A DNA stretch of 63,170 bases. It comes from an uncultured Lachnospiraceae bacterium. GTDB taxonomy: Bacteria; Bacillota_A; Clostridia; Lachnospirales; Lachnospiraceae. This document shows, in pieces, positions 17,494 through 25,806 of the stretch. The position numbers and the translations under genes were made by a program. The stretch spans positions 1-63,170 of the forward strand of contig CAJUDN010000007.1 of assembly GCA_910585355.1 (NCBI GenBank). The letters are read 5' to 3'. Each line of letters starts with the position of its first letter. Position 1 is the first letter of the stretch. The notes below the pieces were generated by a model. That model saw nothing but the letters and a program-made list of their open reading frames with translations. It made no database searches and was not told the DNA's origin.

Positions 17494-17946
17494 ATGGAAA
17501 TTAAGGATATGATTGCGCTTATGGAAGCCATTTCAAATAACGGGCTTACGGCTTTTGAACTGGAACAGGGGGATATGAGGCTTTCCATGAAGCGCGAGAA
17601 AAAACAGGCAGCAGTTCCCATAATGGGGCGGCCTGGCGACGGAGCGGAGGATTTTGCCAAATTGCAGCCGGAAGACGGCGGAGGCGTGAAAAACCGGGAA
17701 GGGGCAACTTCCGACAAGGTTGTAACTTGTCCTCTGGTCGGCACCTTTTATTCTTCCCCGTCTCCGGATGCCGAGGATTTTGTGAAAGTGGGAGACTGTG
17801 TGAAAAAGGGCCAGATCATTGGAATTGTGGAGGCCATGAAGCTGATGAATGAGATTGAGTGCGAGTATGACGGCATAGTAGAAGCGGTTCTTGTGAGAAA
17901 CGAGGAGACTGTGGAGTATGGCCAGCCGTTATTTAGGATTCACTGA
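17494..17946 (+). CDS. accB: Biotin carboxyl carrier protein of acetyl-CoA carboxylase
   Basis: AccB carries carboxybiotin between the biotin carboxylase and carboxyltransferase. The 150-residue protein has an N-terminal helical region, a Gly/Pro/charged linker (about 45-70) and a C-terminal biotinyl domain with the target lysine in VEAMKLMNEIE. AAGGAGAG lies close before the ATG. Confidence 0.95.
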   Translation: MEIKDMIALMEAISNNGLTAFELEQGDMRLSMKREKKQAAVPIMGRPGDGAEDFAKLQPEDGGGVKNREGATSDKVVTCPLVGTFYSSPSPDAEDFVKVGDCVKKGQIIGIVEAMKLMNEIECEYDGIVEAVLVRNEETVEYGQPLFRIH

Positions 17947-17963
17947 GTCAGGAGGGAAACATC

Positions 17964-18386
17964 ATGTTGGGAATCAGGGAAATTCAGGAAATTATTCCCC
18001 ATCGCCATCCGTTTTTGCTGGTTGACTGTATTGAGGAACTGGAACCAGGTGTGTGCGCGGTTGGGTATAAATCCGTCTCATACAACGAGCCGTATTTTGC
18101 GGGGCATTTTCCAGAGGAACCGGTGATGCCGGGGATTTTGATTGTGGAAGCTCTGGCGCAGACAGGGGCCGTCGCTATTTTAAGCGTGGAAGAGAATAAA
18201 GGAAAAACCGCCTATTTTGGGGGCATGAATCATGTAAAGTTTAAGAAAAAAGTAGTTCCCGGCGATAAGATTCGCCTGGAATGCCGGATCATGAAGCAGA
18301 AAGGGCCGGTAGGAATCGGAAACGCTGTGGCAACTGTGGATGGAAAAACAGCCGCGTCTGCGGAGCTGACATTTATGATAGGGTAA
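17964..18386 (+). CDS. fabZ: 3-hydroxyacyl-ACP dehydratase
   Basis: FabZ removes water from 3-hydroxyacyl-ACP to give trans-2-enoyl-ACP. The 140-residue hot-dog protein has IIPHRHPFLLVD at the N-terminus and the catalytic His/Glu of GHFPEEPVMPGILIVEALAQ. Its position between accB and accC is conserved in many Firmicute clusters. No fabA or fabN is seen in the window. Confidence 0.95.
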   Translation: MLGIREIQEIIPHRHPFLLVDCIEELEPGVCAVGYKSVSYNEPYFAGHFPEEPVMPGILIVEALAQTGAVAILSVEENKGKTAYFGGMNHVKFKKKVVPGDKIRLECRIMKQKGPVGIGNAVATVDGKTAASAELTFMIG

Positions 18387-18398
18387 GCTGGTGAAAGT

Positions 18399-19751
18399 AT
18401 GTTTCAAAAAATTCTGATTGCAAACCGCGGCGAAATTGCGGTGCGGATTATCCGGGCGTGCAGAGAAATGGGAATTAAAACTGTGGCTGTCTATTCGGAG
18501 GCGGACAGGGATGCTCTCCATACGCTGCTGGCGGATGAAGCCATATGTATTGGTCCTGCCCTGTCATCTGAAAGTTATTTGAATATGGAACAGATTCTGA
18601 CGGCCTGTGTGACTATGAAGGCCGACGCCATTCATCCGGGGTTTGGCTTTTTGTCAGAAAATGCCAGATTTGCCGAGCTTTGTGAAAAATGTAAGATTCG
18701 TTTTATCGGTCCGCCCGCTGCGATTATTCACAAAATGGGAAATAAATCGGAGGCCAGAAAAACTATGATGGAAGCGGGAGTCCCCGTAATCCCGGGAAGC
18801 CGCGAGCCTGTTTTTACCGTAGAAGAAGGGCTTAAAGCCGCCCGGAAGGTGGGATTTCCCGTGATGATCAAGGCGTCCAGCGGAGGCGGAGGAAAGGGAA
18901 TGCGGGTTTCCCAAAATGAGGAAGATTTTGCATCTAATTTTCAGAATGCCCAGATGGAGTCAGTAAAGGGATTTTCTGACGACACCATGTATATTGAACG
19001 GTTTGTGGAACAACCGAGGCATATTGAGTTTCAGATTCTGGCGGACGGCTTTGGAAATGTGGTTCATCTGGGAGAGCGGGACTGCTCCATCCAGAGAAGG
19101 CACCAGAAGGTCCTGGAGGAGGCCCCGTCGGCGGCTATCTCCGACCGTTTAAGAAAAAAAATGGGGGACATGGCAGTCCGTGCGGCGAAGGCTGTTGGAT
19201 ATGAAAATGCGGGAACCATTGAGTTCCTTTTAGATAAAAATAAAGACTTTTATTTTATGGAAATGAATACAAGAATTCAGGTGGAACATCCGGTGACGGA
19301 AGCGGTAACGGATCTGGATTTGATTAAGGAGCAGATTAAAATAGCGGCAGGCGAGCCATTGTCTTTTCATCAGGCAGATGTAAAAATATCCGGCCATGCC
19401 ATTGAGTGCAGAATCAATGCGGAAAACCCGGAGAAAAATTTCATGCCCTGCCCGGGAACCATCACCGATATTCATTTGCCCGGCGGAAGAGGAGTTCGGG
19501 TAGATACGGCTGTGTACAATGGCTATACAATTCCTTCAAGCTACGATTCCATGATTTTAAAACTCATTGTTCATGACAGAAACCGGGAGTCGGCCATTGC
19601 GAAGATGCGAAGCGCCCTTGGTGAGCTTGTGATCGAGGGAATTACCACAAATTTAGATTTTCAATACGATCTCATAAACGACAGGGATTTTGAGGAGGGA
19701 AATGTGGATACAGATTTTATCCCGTCTCATTTTCCGGAATATTGTAAATAG
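18399..19751 (+). CDS. accC: Acetyl-CoA carboxylase biotin carboxylase subunit
   Basis: AccC carboxylates the biotin of AccB using ATP and bicarbonate. The 450-residue ATP-grasp protein shows the start KILIANRGEIAVRIIRACRE, the Gly-rich ATP loop SSGGGGKGMR, HLGERDCSIQRRHQK, and the active-site FMEMNTRIQVEHPVTE. The length is normal. It lies 12 bases after fabZ. Confidence 0.96.
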   Translation: MFQKILIANRGEIAVRIIRACREMGIKTVAVYSEADRDALHTLLADEAICIGPALSSESYLNMEQILTACVTMKADAIHPGFGFLSENARFAELCEKCKIRFIGPPAAIIHKMGNKSEARKTMMEAGVPVIPGSREPVFTVEEGLKAARKVGFPVMIKASSGGGGKGMRVSQNEEDFASNFQNAQMESVKGFSDDTMYIERFVEQPRHIEFQILADGFGNVVHLGERDCSIQRRHQKVLEEAPSAAISDRLRKKMGDMAVRAAKAVGYENAGTIEFLLDKNKDFYFMEMNTRIQVEHPVTEAVTDLDLIKEQIKIAAGEPLSFHQADVKISGHAIECRINAENPEKNFMPCPGTITDIHLPGGRGVRVDTAVYNGYTIPSSYDSMILKLIVHDRNRESAIAKMRSALGELVIEGITTNLDFQYDLINDRDFEEGNVDTDFIPSHFPEYCK

Positions 19752-19819
19752 CGTCATTTTAGAAAACATCCAGAGTACCTGTGAACAGGAACCGTCCAGG
19801 GACAGAAAGGAAATTTCGT

Positions 19820-21694
19820 ATGCTGCGAGATATGTTTAAGAAAACGTATACATTGTCGTCCGGTGAAAGCCGGACGCCCGCCCGAAGGGCCTGTAATACG
19901 GGATACCCGGAGGAGTATACAAAACACCGTACAGAGGAAAAGGAAGAGGCGCCTTTTATTCCTGCAGGGATGTGGAAAAAGTGCAATAAGTGCGGAAAGC
20001 CCATATACGCGGAGGATGTACGGGAAAACTTCAACATTTGTCCTAAATGTGGGGGATATTTCCGTGTCCATGCGTACCGGAGAATTGAAATGGTAGCAGA
20101 TGCAGGGACATTTTTTGAGTGGGATGCAAAAATGGAGGATTCCAATCCCTTAAATTTTCCGGGATACGAAAAGAAGCTGGCAGCAGCCAGAGAAAAGACA
20201 AAGCTAAATGAAGCGATTGTTATCGGTCATGCATGTATCGGTGGATATCCTGTGGTTTTGGGCGTCTGCGATGCCAGATTTCTCATGAGCAGCATGGGTC
20301 ACAATGTGGGAGAAAAAATCACAAGAGCTGTGGAACAGGCCACAAGAGAGAAGCTTCCGGTGGTTCTGTTTGCCTGTTCCGGCGGCGCCAGAATGCAGGA
20401 GGGCATAATTTCCTTAATGCAGATGGCAAAGACTGCAGCAGCTTTAAAGCGTCACCATGATGCCGGACAACTGTTTGTAAGCGTACTGACAGATCCTACC
20501 ACAGGAGGCGTTACAGCCAGCTTTGCTATGCTGGGCGATATTATTCTGGCGGAGCCGGGAGCGTTAATCGGGTTTGCGGGTCCCAGAGTTATTGAACAGA
20601 CCATTGGACAGAAGCTGCCGGAGGGGTTCCAGCGGTCTGAGTTTTTACTGGAACATGGATTTGTGGATAAAATTGTTGAGAGAAAAGATTTGAAGAAATG
20701 TCTGGCACAGATATTAAAGCTTCACGGCGGAAAAAATATCGGTGAGGTGAGCAAGGAAGAGTCCGGAAGAAATTCTGGTAAAGTGTGGAAGGAAGAGTCC
20801 GGACAAAATACGGATAAAGTGCGGCGGGGAGAGTCTAAGCAAAATTACGGAACAGAGGAAGCTTCTTTGAAGGCCGTGAAAGAGAATAGTAAGCTGGGAG
20901 TTAAAGCTGCAATACGGAGTGCATGGGATTCCGTTCTGATTTCGAGAAAGGCGGACCGTCCGGTGGCTTCTGACTATATTGATGCCCTGTTTGATGATTA
21001 CATGGAATTTCACGGGGACCGCTATTTTAAGGATGACGGCGCCGTGATTGGAGGCATTGCGAGTTTTCATGGAATCCCGGTAACGGTCATCGGGCAGGAA
21101 AAGGGAAAGACTACCAAAGAAAATATTAAAAGGAATTTTGGAATGCCGTCCCCAGAGGGGTACAGAAAAGCCCTGCGCCTCATGAAGCAGGCAGACACCT
21201 TTGGACGTCCTGTCATTTGCTTTGTGGATACTCCCGGGGCGTTCTGCGGCTTGGAAGCCGAGGAGCGGGGACAGGGGGAAGCTATTGCCAGAAATCTTAT
21301 GGAAATGTCAGGGCTCAAGGTTCCGGTTCTGTCCATTGTGATCGGGGAAGGCGGCAGCGGCGGCGCACTGGCCATAGCTGTGGCTAACGAGGTCTGGATG
21401 ATGGAAAATGCCGTTTATTCCGTGTTGTCTCCGGAAGGCTTTGCGTCCATTCTTTGGAAGGACAGCAGGCGGGCGGGAGAAGCGGCAAAAGTTATGAAAA
21501 TCACAGCCGGCGAGTTAAAGGAGCTGGGTGTGATAGAGCGGGTGATTGCAGAAAAGGAGCCTGCAAGTCTTGAGACCATGCCGGAGATAAAAGAAGAGAT
21601 TGTAAAAGCCATGGAAGGGTTTTTTGAGAAATGGGGACATATGGACAAAGAAGCGGTCTCTGCCAGCCGTTATGACAGATTCCGCAGATTTTAG
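19820..21694 (+). CDS. accDA: Fused acetyl-CoA carboxylase carboxyltransferase, beta-alpha (AccD-AccA)
   Basis: This 624-residue protein joins both carboxyltransferase subunits in one chain. Residues 55-77 hold the AccD zinc ribbon (Cys55, 58, 74, 77) and about 90-305 the beta crotonase-fold domain with CSGGARMQEG. A linker at about 306-370 contains three 12-residue repeats of the form V-x-K-E-E-S-G-x-N (310-345). The AccA domain follows (DRPVASDYIDALFDDYMEFHG, given in part, then FVDTPGAFCG and GEGGSGGALA). ATG 19820 has AAAGGA 8 bases upstream. Subunits are separate in most bacteria; no frame break is seen between the halves here. Confidence 0.93.
   Translation: MLRDMFKKTYTLSSGESRTPARRACNTGYPEEYTKHRTEEKEEAPFIPAGMWKKCNKCGKPIYAEDVRENFNICPKCGGYFRVHAYRRIEMVADAGTFFEWDAKMEDSNPLNFPGYEKKLAAAREKTKLNEAIVIGHACIGGYPVVLGVCDARFLMSSMGHNVGEKITRAVEQATREKLPVVLFACSGGARMQEGIISLMQMAKTAAALKRHHDAGQLFVSVLTDPTTGGVTASFAMLGDIILAEPGALIGFAGPRVIEQTIGQKLPEGFQRSEFLLEHGFVDKIVERKDLKKCLAQILKLHGGKNIGEVSKEESGRNSGKVWKEESGQNTDKVRRGESKQNYGTEEASLKAVKENSKLGVKAAIRSAWDSVLISRKADRPVASDYIDALFDDYMEFHGDRYFKDDGAVIGGIASFHGIPVTVIGQEKGKTTKENIKRNFGMPSPEGYRKALRLMKQADTFGRPVICFVDTPGAFCGLEAEERGQGEAIARNLMEMSGLKVPVLSIVIGEGGSGGALAIAVANEVWMMENAVYSVLSPEGFASILWKDSRRAGEAAKVMKITAGELKELGVIERVIAEKEPASLETMPEIKEEIVKAMEGFFEKWGHMDKEAVSASRYDRFRRF
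20747..20854 (+). repeat. Three 36-bp tandem repeats encoding the AccD-AccA linker
   Basis: Units begin GTG AGC AAG GAA GAG TCC, GTG TGG AAG GAA GAG TCC and GTG CGG CGG GGA GAG TCT. Each encodes 12 hydrophilic residues. They lie exactly between the two enzymatic domains. Confidence 0.8.
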
Positions 21695-21942
21695 ACATTT
21701 AACAACAATTTATCACCTTGCATGAATTCTTAAATAATTATCACCCGCTGCCTGTGCCATACGTACGTTTGTGAAGCTGGACGCAGTACCATTACGCCAT
21801 CGCTTCGCAGATGCACAGCTGACACGAGTATCGGGCGCTATCCACTTCAAGACTCGTGCAGGTTTGTAAATTTTTTATGCAGACTGATAAGTTTTTGGCT
21901 TTGGCTTGTCCGGGTTAGAAAATTAAAAAGGAGACATATGCC
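21695..21942. other. Intergenic stretch after accDA
   Basis: This 248-bp segment contains an inverted repeat, ACACGAGT (about 21833) against ACTCGTG (about 21860), in a GC-rich non-coding context. It may terminate the fab operon, though no T-run follows. No gene is seen. Confidence 0.4.
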
Positions 21943-23103
21943 ATGGAACAAGGAACATCCGGCTTAAAGCCGCTTGTAATTGGTGCATTAACTGCCAGAA
22001 GGCCCGTGATACAGGGAGGAATGGGCGTGGGAATCAGCCTTTCTTCTTTGGCGGGAGCTGTGGCGAAGGACGGGGGAATCGGAATTATTTCCACGGCGCA
22101 GATTGGCTTTAAAAATCCGGAATTTATAAATAATCCGCTGGAAGCCAACTTAAAAGCAATTCATTCGGAGTTTAAGAAGGCCAGGGAAATTGCACCGGAA
22201 GGTGTTTTGGGATTCAATATTATGGCAGCTACGAGGGAATATGGCCGTTATGTGAAGGAAGCCGTCAGAGCAGGAGCCGATGTGATTATTTCGGGGGCAG
22301 GACTTCCGGTGGATATGCCGAAGTTCGTAGCGGAGGCGGAAGCAAAGTTTCATTCCGGAGACGTTATGGAGCCCGGAGTTTATGAAAAGAGGCATACGAT
22401 GCTGGCTCCCATTGTGTCTTCCATTAAATCAGCCATGGTGCTCTGTAGGATGTGGGACAGGAAATACAAGACAGCACCGGATTTTGTAGTGATTGAAGGG
22501 CCCTGCGCGGGAGGCCATCTGGGCTTTTCCAGAGAGCAGCTTGCAGAATACGGAGCGGACACGGATTCTGTATCCGCGACCTATAAACAGACTGTCTATG
22601 AGGAGGAAATCCGCGGAATCATAAAAACAGTAAAGGAATTTGCCGATAAGTATAAAAAGAAGATTCCGGTGATTACGGCCGGGGGCATATTTGACCACAG
22701 GGACGTGCTGCGGCAGCTTGAGCTGGGAGCGGATGGCGTCCAGGCGGCAACCAAATTTGTAACCACAGAGGAATGTGACGCGCCCATGGCTTATAAGCAG
22801 GCCTATCTGGATGCAGAAGAAAAGGATATTGTAATTGTAAAAAGTCCGGTGGGAATGCCGGGGAGGGCCATCAAAAATGAATTTCTGGTCCGGGTCCGGG
22901 AGGCCAGACTCCCTGTATCCCACTGTTTTCAATGCCTGGAGCCCTGTAATCCGGCGGAGACGCCCTACTGTATTACCCGCGCGTTAATCAATGCGGCGGA
23001 GGGAAATATAAAGGAGGCGCTGCTTTTCTGCGGAAGCAATGCATTCCGGTGTAACCAAATAGAAACGGTTCCCCAGGTTATGAAAGAGTTGTGCGGGGAA
23101 TAA
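21943..23103 (+). CDS. FabK/nitronate-monooxygenase-like flavin oxidoreductase
   Basis: This 386-residue protein has the FMN TIM barrel shared by FabK and nitronate monooxygenases: RRPVIQGGMGVGISL, EGPCAGGHLG, ITAGGIFDHRD and GVQAATKFVTTEE. It is about 80 residues longer than the FabK at 13532 and has a C-terminal cysteine cluster (SHCFQCLEPCNPAETPYC). It may be a specialised reductase. Its place next to the fab cluster suggests a lipid role, but nitronate oxidation cannot be excluded. AAGGAG lies about 8 bases upstream of the ATG. Confidence 0.8.
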   Translation: MEQGTSGLKPLVIGALTARRPVIQGGMGVGISLSSLAGAVAKDGGIGIISTAQIGFKNPEFINNPLEANLKAIHSEFKKAREIAPEGVLGFNIMAATREYGRYVKEAVRAGADVIISGAGLPVDMPKFVAEAEAKFHSGDVMEPGVYEKRHTMLAPIVSSIKSAMVLCRMWDRKYKTAPDFVVIEGPCAGGHLGFSREQLAEYGADTDSVSATYKQTVYEEEIRGIIKTVKEFADKYKKKIPVITAGGIFDHRDVLRQLELGADGVQAATKFVTTEECDAPMAYKQAYLDAEEKDIVIVKSPVGMPGRAIKNEFLVRVREARLPVSHCFQCLEPCNPAETPYCITRALINAAEGNIKEALLFCGSNAFRCNQIETVPQVMKELCGE

Positions 23104-23112
23104 TAGGGAATG

Positions 23113-23154
23113 AATCCCGCTTTCCTGTCATAAAATCTGACAGGAGGTGGGATT
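23113..23154 (+). promoter_or_regulatory. Hairpin overlapping the spmA ribosome-binding site
   Basis: AATCCC-N5-CCTGTCA (23113-23130) pairs with TGACAGG-N4-GGGATT (23138-23154), followed by TTT and the spmA ATG at 23158. The AGGAGG ribosome-binding site is within the 3' arm. It could be a terminator for the upstream gene, a translation lock for spmA, or both. Confidence 0.55.
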
Positions 23155-23157
23155 TTT

Positions 23158-23832
23158 ATGTTGAATTACCTATGGGCGGGGATGATCGTTTTTGGAATTT
23201 TATGGGGAGCATTTCATGGAAACATGGCTTCTGTAACGAACGGGGCCCTGGATTCCACCAAGGAGGCGGTAACTCTCAGTATAACTATGCTGGGAATCAT
23301 GTCGTTCTGGTGTGGAATTTTAAGGATTGGGGAGAAAGCGGGACTCATTGAGGCGATGACAAAGAAAATGAGGCCGGTAATCCGCTTTTTATTTCCCGGA
23401 ATTCCTAAAGACCATCCGGCGGCGTCCTACATATCCACCAACATGATCGCCAATATGCTGGGCCTTGGGTGGGCGGCGACTCCGGCGGGATTGAAGGCGA
23501 TGGAGGAGCTGGAAAACCTGGAGGAGGACCGAAGGAAGGAGGAGCTTCCGTCCAGCGGATTCCCCCAAAATACCCCGGAAACAAAAAAAAGGGCCTGGTT
23601 TTCGGTTTCGAGGCAGCGGGCCATGCCCAGGGAAACAGCCAGTAACGAGATGTGTACTTTTTTGATCGTGAATATTTCATCTCTTCAGTTGATTCCCATC
23701 AATATGATCGCTTACCGAAGCCAGTACGGCAGTGTGAACCCATCTGCCATTGTAGGTCCCGCTCTGGCAGCCACGGCAGTCAGTACGCTGGCGGGAGTGG
23801 TATTCTGCAAAATAATGGACAGGAAGCGGTGA
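23158..23832 (+). CDS. spmA: Spore maturation protein A
   Basis: SpmA acts with SpmB in spore core dehydration in Bacillus and clostridia; it belongs to the nucleoside-recognition (Gate) membrane family. The 224-residue protein has hydrophobic segments at the N-terminus, in the middle (ISTNMIANMLGLGWAATPAG) and at the C-terminus. It starts MLNYLWAGMIVFGILWGAFHG, close to Bacillus SpmA. A charged loop (about 120-155) is longer than usual. spmB, normally the next gene, is 32 kb downstream at 56007. The ribosome-binding site AGGAGG lies in a hairpin. Confidence 0.88.
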   Translation: MLNYLWAGMIVFGILWGAFHGNMASVTNGALDSTKEAVTLSITMLGIMSFWCGILRIGEKAGLIEAMTKKMRPVIRFLFPGIPKDHPAASYISTNMIANMLGLGWAATPAGLKAMEELENLEEDRRKEELPSSGFPQNTPETKKRAWFSVSRQRAMPRETASNEMCTFLIVNISSLQLIPINMIAYRSQYGSVNPSAIVGPALAATAVSTLAGVVFCKIMDRKR

Positions 23833-23853
23833 AATTGAAAAAACAGAAACCCA

Positions 23854-23882
23854 TTGACCTTTCCGGAAAAATTTTCTATAAT
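23854..23882 (+). promoter_or_regulatory. Promoter of the ABC transporter operon
   Basis: TTGACC (23854-23859), a 17-base spacer and TATAAT (23877-23882). The transcript would begin near 23889, giving a leader of about 138 bases before the substrate-binding protein. Confidence 0.75.
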
Positions 23883-23953
23883 AATAAACAGACTGTGGCA
23901 GAAGTCACGAACGTATTCTGAAGAATAATATATGGTCAAAAGAAACGGAATTT

Positions 23954-24008
23954 AAGTGCCAGGAAGGTATTGAGCACAGCAGTGCTCTGCTTTTTCTGGT
24001 ACTTTTTT
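23954..24008 (+). terminator. Intrinsic terminator in the ABC-transporter leader (possible attenuator)
   Basis: AAGTGCCAG (23954-23962) pairs with CTGGTACTT (23996-24004), enclosing GAGCAC-AGCA-GTGCTC, and a six-T run ends the structure at 24008. It lies downstream of a strong promoter and just upstream of the AAAGGA ribosome-binding site (24013), so it may be a conditional terminator. Two small stems (GTGGC-AGAA-GTCAC and ATTC-TGA-GAAT types) precede it. I recognise no known riboswitch class. Confidence 0.6.
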
Positions 24009-24026
24009 GATGAAAGGATAGATGAT

Positions 24027-25763
24027 ATGAATAAATTTAAAAGAAGGCCGGTGGCAGCGGTTATTCTGGCGGCAGTGCTATTCACATCTGGTATTTCCGG
24101 ATGCCAGAAAGGGGAAAACCGGATAGAATCCCAGGAAACGGCAGTCCAGGCTACGCCGGAGATAAAAGGGAAGGAGCCGGAGGACGGGAAAGATGAGGGC
24201 GGAAAAACAGAAACCGGAAAGACAAAAGAAGAGAAGACAGAGGCCGATGTGAATGTGGAAACAAAGGATTCTGTGATTGTGGTCATGGGGCCGACTTCGG
24301 AGCCGGAGGCGGGATTTGATCCGGCTTATGGATGGGGGGCCGGAGAACATGTTCACGAGCCCTTAATCCAGAGTACGCTGACCGTGACAACGAAGGATCT
24401 TAGGATTGACTATGATCTGGCGACGGATATGAAGGTCAGTGAGGACGGGCTCACGTGGACGGTGACCATTCGGGATGATGTAAAGTTTACGGATGGGGAG
24501 GCGCTAAATGCCGGGGATGTGGCGTTTACTTATAATACGCTCCGGGATACCAGCTCTGTAAATGACTTTACCATGTTAAAAGAGGCGGCGGCCCTTGATG
24601 ATACCACAATAGAATTTCGGATGAATCGTCCCTATTCTATCTGGCCCTATACCATGGCCATTACGGGAATTGTACCGGAACACGCCTACGGACCAGACTA
24701 TGGAAGGAATCCCATTGGTTCCGGGAGGTATATTATGAAGCAGTGGGACAAGGGGCAGCAGGTGATTTTTGAGGCGAATCCGGACTATTATGGGGAAGCG
24801 CCGAAAATGAAACGGGTGACAGTGCTTTTCATGGATGAGGATGCGGCTTATGCGGCGGCTCTTTCAGGGCAGGTAGATCTGGCCTATACGTCAGCGGCCT
24901 ATTCGGATCAGGCCGTTGACGGATACCGTCTGTTTTCCTGCGAGACCGTGGATAACCGCGGATTTAATCTTCCGGCCATTCCGTCGGGGGAAGCAGATGA
25001 GAATGGCATAGCTCTTGGAAATGATTTTACTTCAGATATCGGCGTCCGCCGGGCCATCAACCTTGCTATTGACAGGGAGACCATGATCGAAAATGTGCTG
25101 AACGGCCATGGAACGGCAGCATATAGCGTTTGTGACAAAATGCCCTGGTACAATCCGGCGGCAAAGACTGAGTATGATCCGGATATGGCAAAGGCCATCC
25201 TGGAGGAAAGCGGGTGGACGAAAGGCACCGGCGGAATCCGCGAAAAGGACGGAGTAAAGGCGGAATTTGCACTGCTTTATCCGGCGGGGGATTCTGTCCG
25301 GCAGGCTCTCGCGGCGGAAACGGCCAACCAGCTTTCAGGGTTCGGAATCCAGGTGAATATTGAGGGTGTCAGCTGGGATACGGCTTATGAGCGGGCGCAG
25401 TCCACTCCTCTCATGTGGGGGTGGGGAGCCCACACTCCCATGGAGCTTTACAATATTTACCATACAAAGCCGGACGGCGCTTATGCGGAGTATTCTCCAT
25501 ATAGAAATGAGGCTGTGGACAGGGCCATGGACCAGGCGCTGGAAAGCGGAAACTTAGAGGAATCCTATGAGATCTGGAAGGAGGCCCAGTGGAACGGCAC
25601 CACCGGAATCACCCAGGACGGTGATCTGCCGTGGATATGGCTTGTGAACATAGATCATTTATATTGGGTGAAGGACGGTCTCCAGGCGGCGGAACAGAAG
25701 CTGCATCCCCACGGCCACGGATGGTCCATTGTGAATAACGTGGACCAGTGGATCTGGAATTAG
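24027..25763 (+). CDS. ABC transporter substrate-binding lipoprotein (Opp/Dpp/Nik family)
   Basis: This 578-residue solute receptor has a lipoprotein signal peptide ending SGISGC (Cys26), a Lys/Glu-rich linker (about 40-80), and the SBP-family-5 fold: VTIRDDVKFTDGEALNAGDV, NPIGSGRYIMK, VRRAINLAIDRETMI and ANQLSGFGIQVNIEG. The C-terminus has His residues in LHPHGHGWSI. It delivers a peptide, nickel or metallophore to the permeases encoded next. The substrate cannot be told from sequence. ATG 24027 has AAAGGA 8 bases upstream. Confidence 0.87.
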   Translation: MNKFKRRPVAAVILAAVLFTSGISGCQKGENRIESQETAVQATPEIKGKEPEDGKDEGGKTETGKTKEEKTEADVNVETKDSVIVVMGPTSEPEAGFDPAYGWGAGEHVHEPLIQSTLTVTTKDLRIDYDLATDMKVSEDGLTWTVTIRDDVKFTDGEALNAGDVAFTYNTLRDTSSVNDFTMLKEAAALDDTTIEFRMNRPYSIWPYTMAITGIVPEHAYGPDYGRNPIGSGRYIMKQWDKGQQVIFEANPDYYGEAPKMKRVTVLFMDEDAAYAAALSGQVDLAYTSAAYSDQAVDGYRLFSCETVDNRGFNLPAIPSGEADENGIALGNDFTSDIGVRRAINLAIDRETMIENVLNGHGTAAYSVCDKMPWYNPAAKTEYDPDMAKAILEESGWTKGTGGIREKDGVKAEFALLYPAGDSVRQALAAETANQLSGFGIQVNIEGVSWDTAYERAQSTPLMWGWGAHTPMELYNIYHTKPDGAYAEYSPYRNEAVDRAMDQALESGNLEESYEIWKEAQWNGTTGITQDGDLPWIWLVNIDHLYWVKDGLQAAEQKLHPHGHGWSIVNNVDQWIWN

Positions 25764-25806
25764 TGTAAGACTTTGCTTAAGAATCTTAGAAGGGAGGACG
25801 TAAGAA

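Noticed and set aside
21943..23103. Calling this gene a second housekeeping fabK
   Set aside because: It is longer, outside the fab operon and has an extra cysteine cluster, so a broader family name is safer.
23889..23953. Possible NiCo riboswitch ahead of the ABC importer
   Set aside because: The conserved purine-rich core of that class is not present; only the terminator part is convincing.
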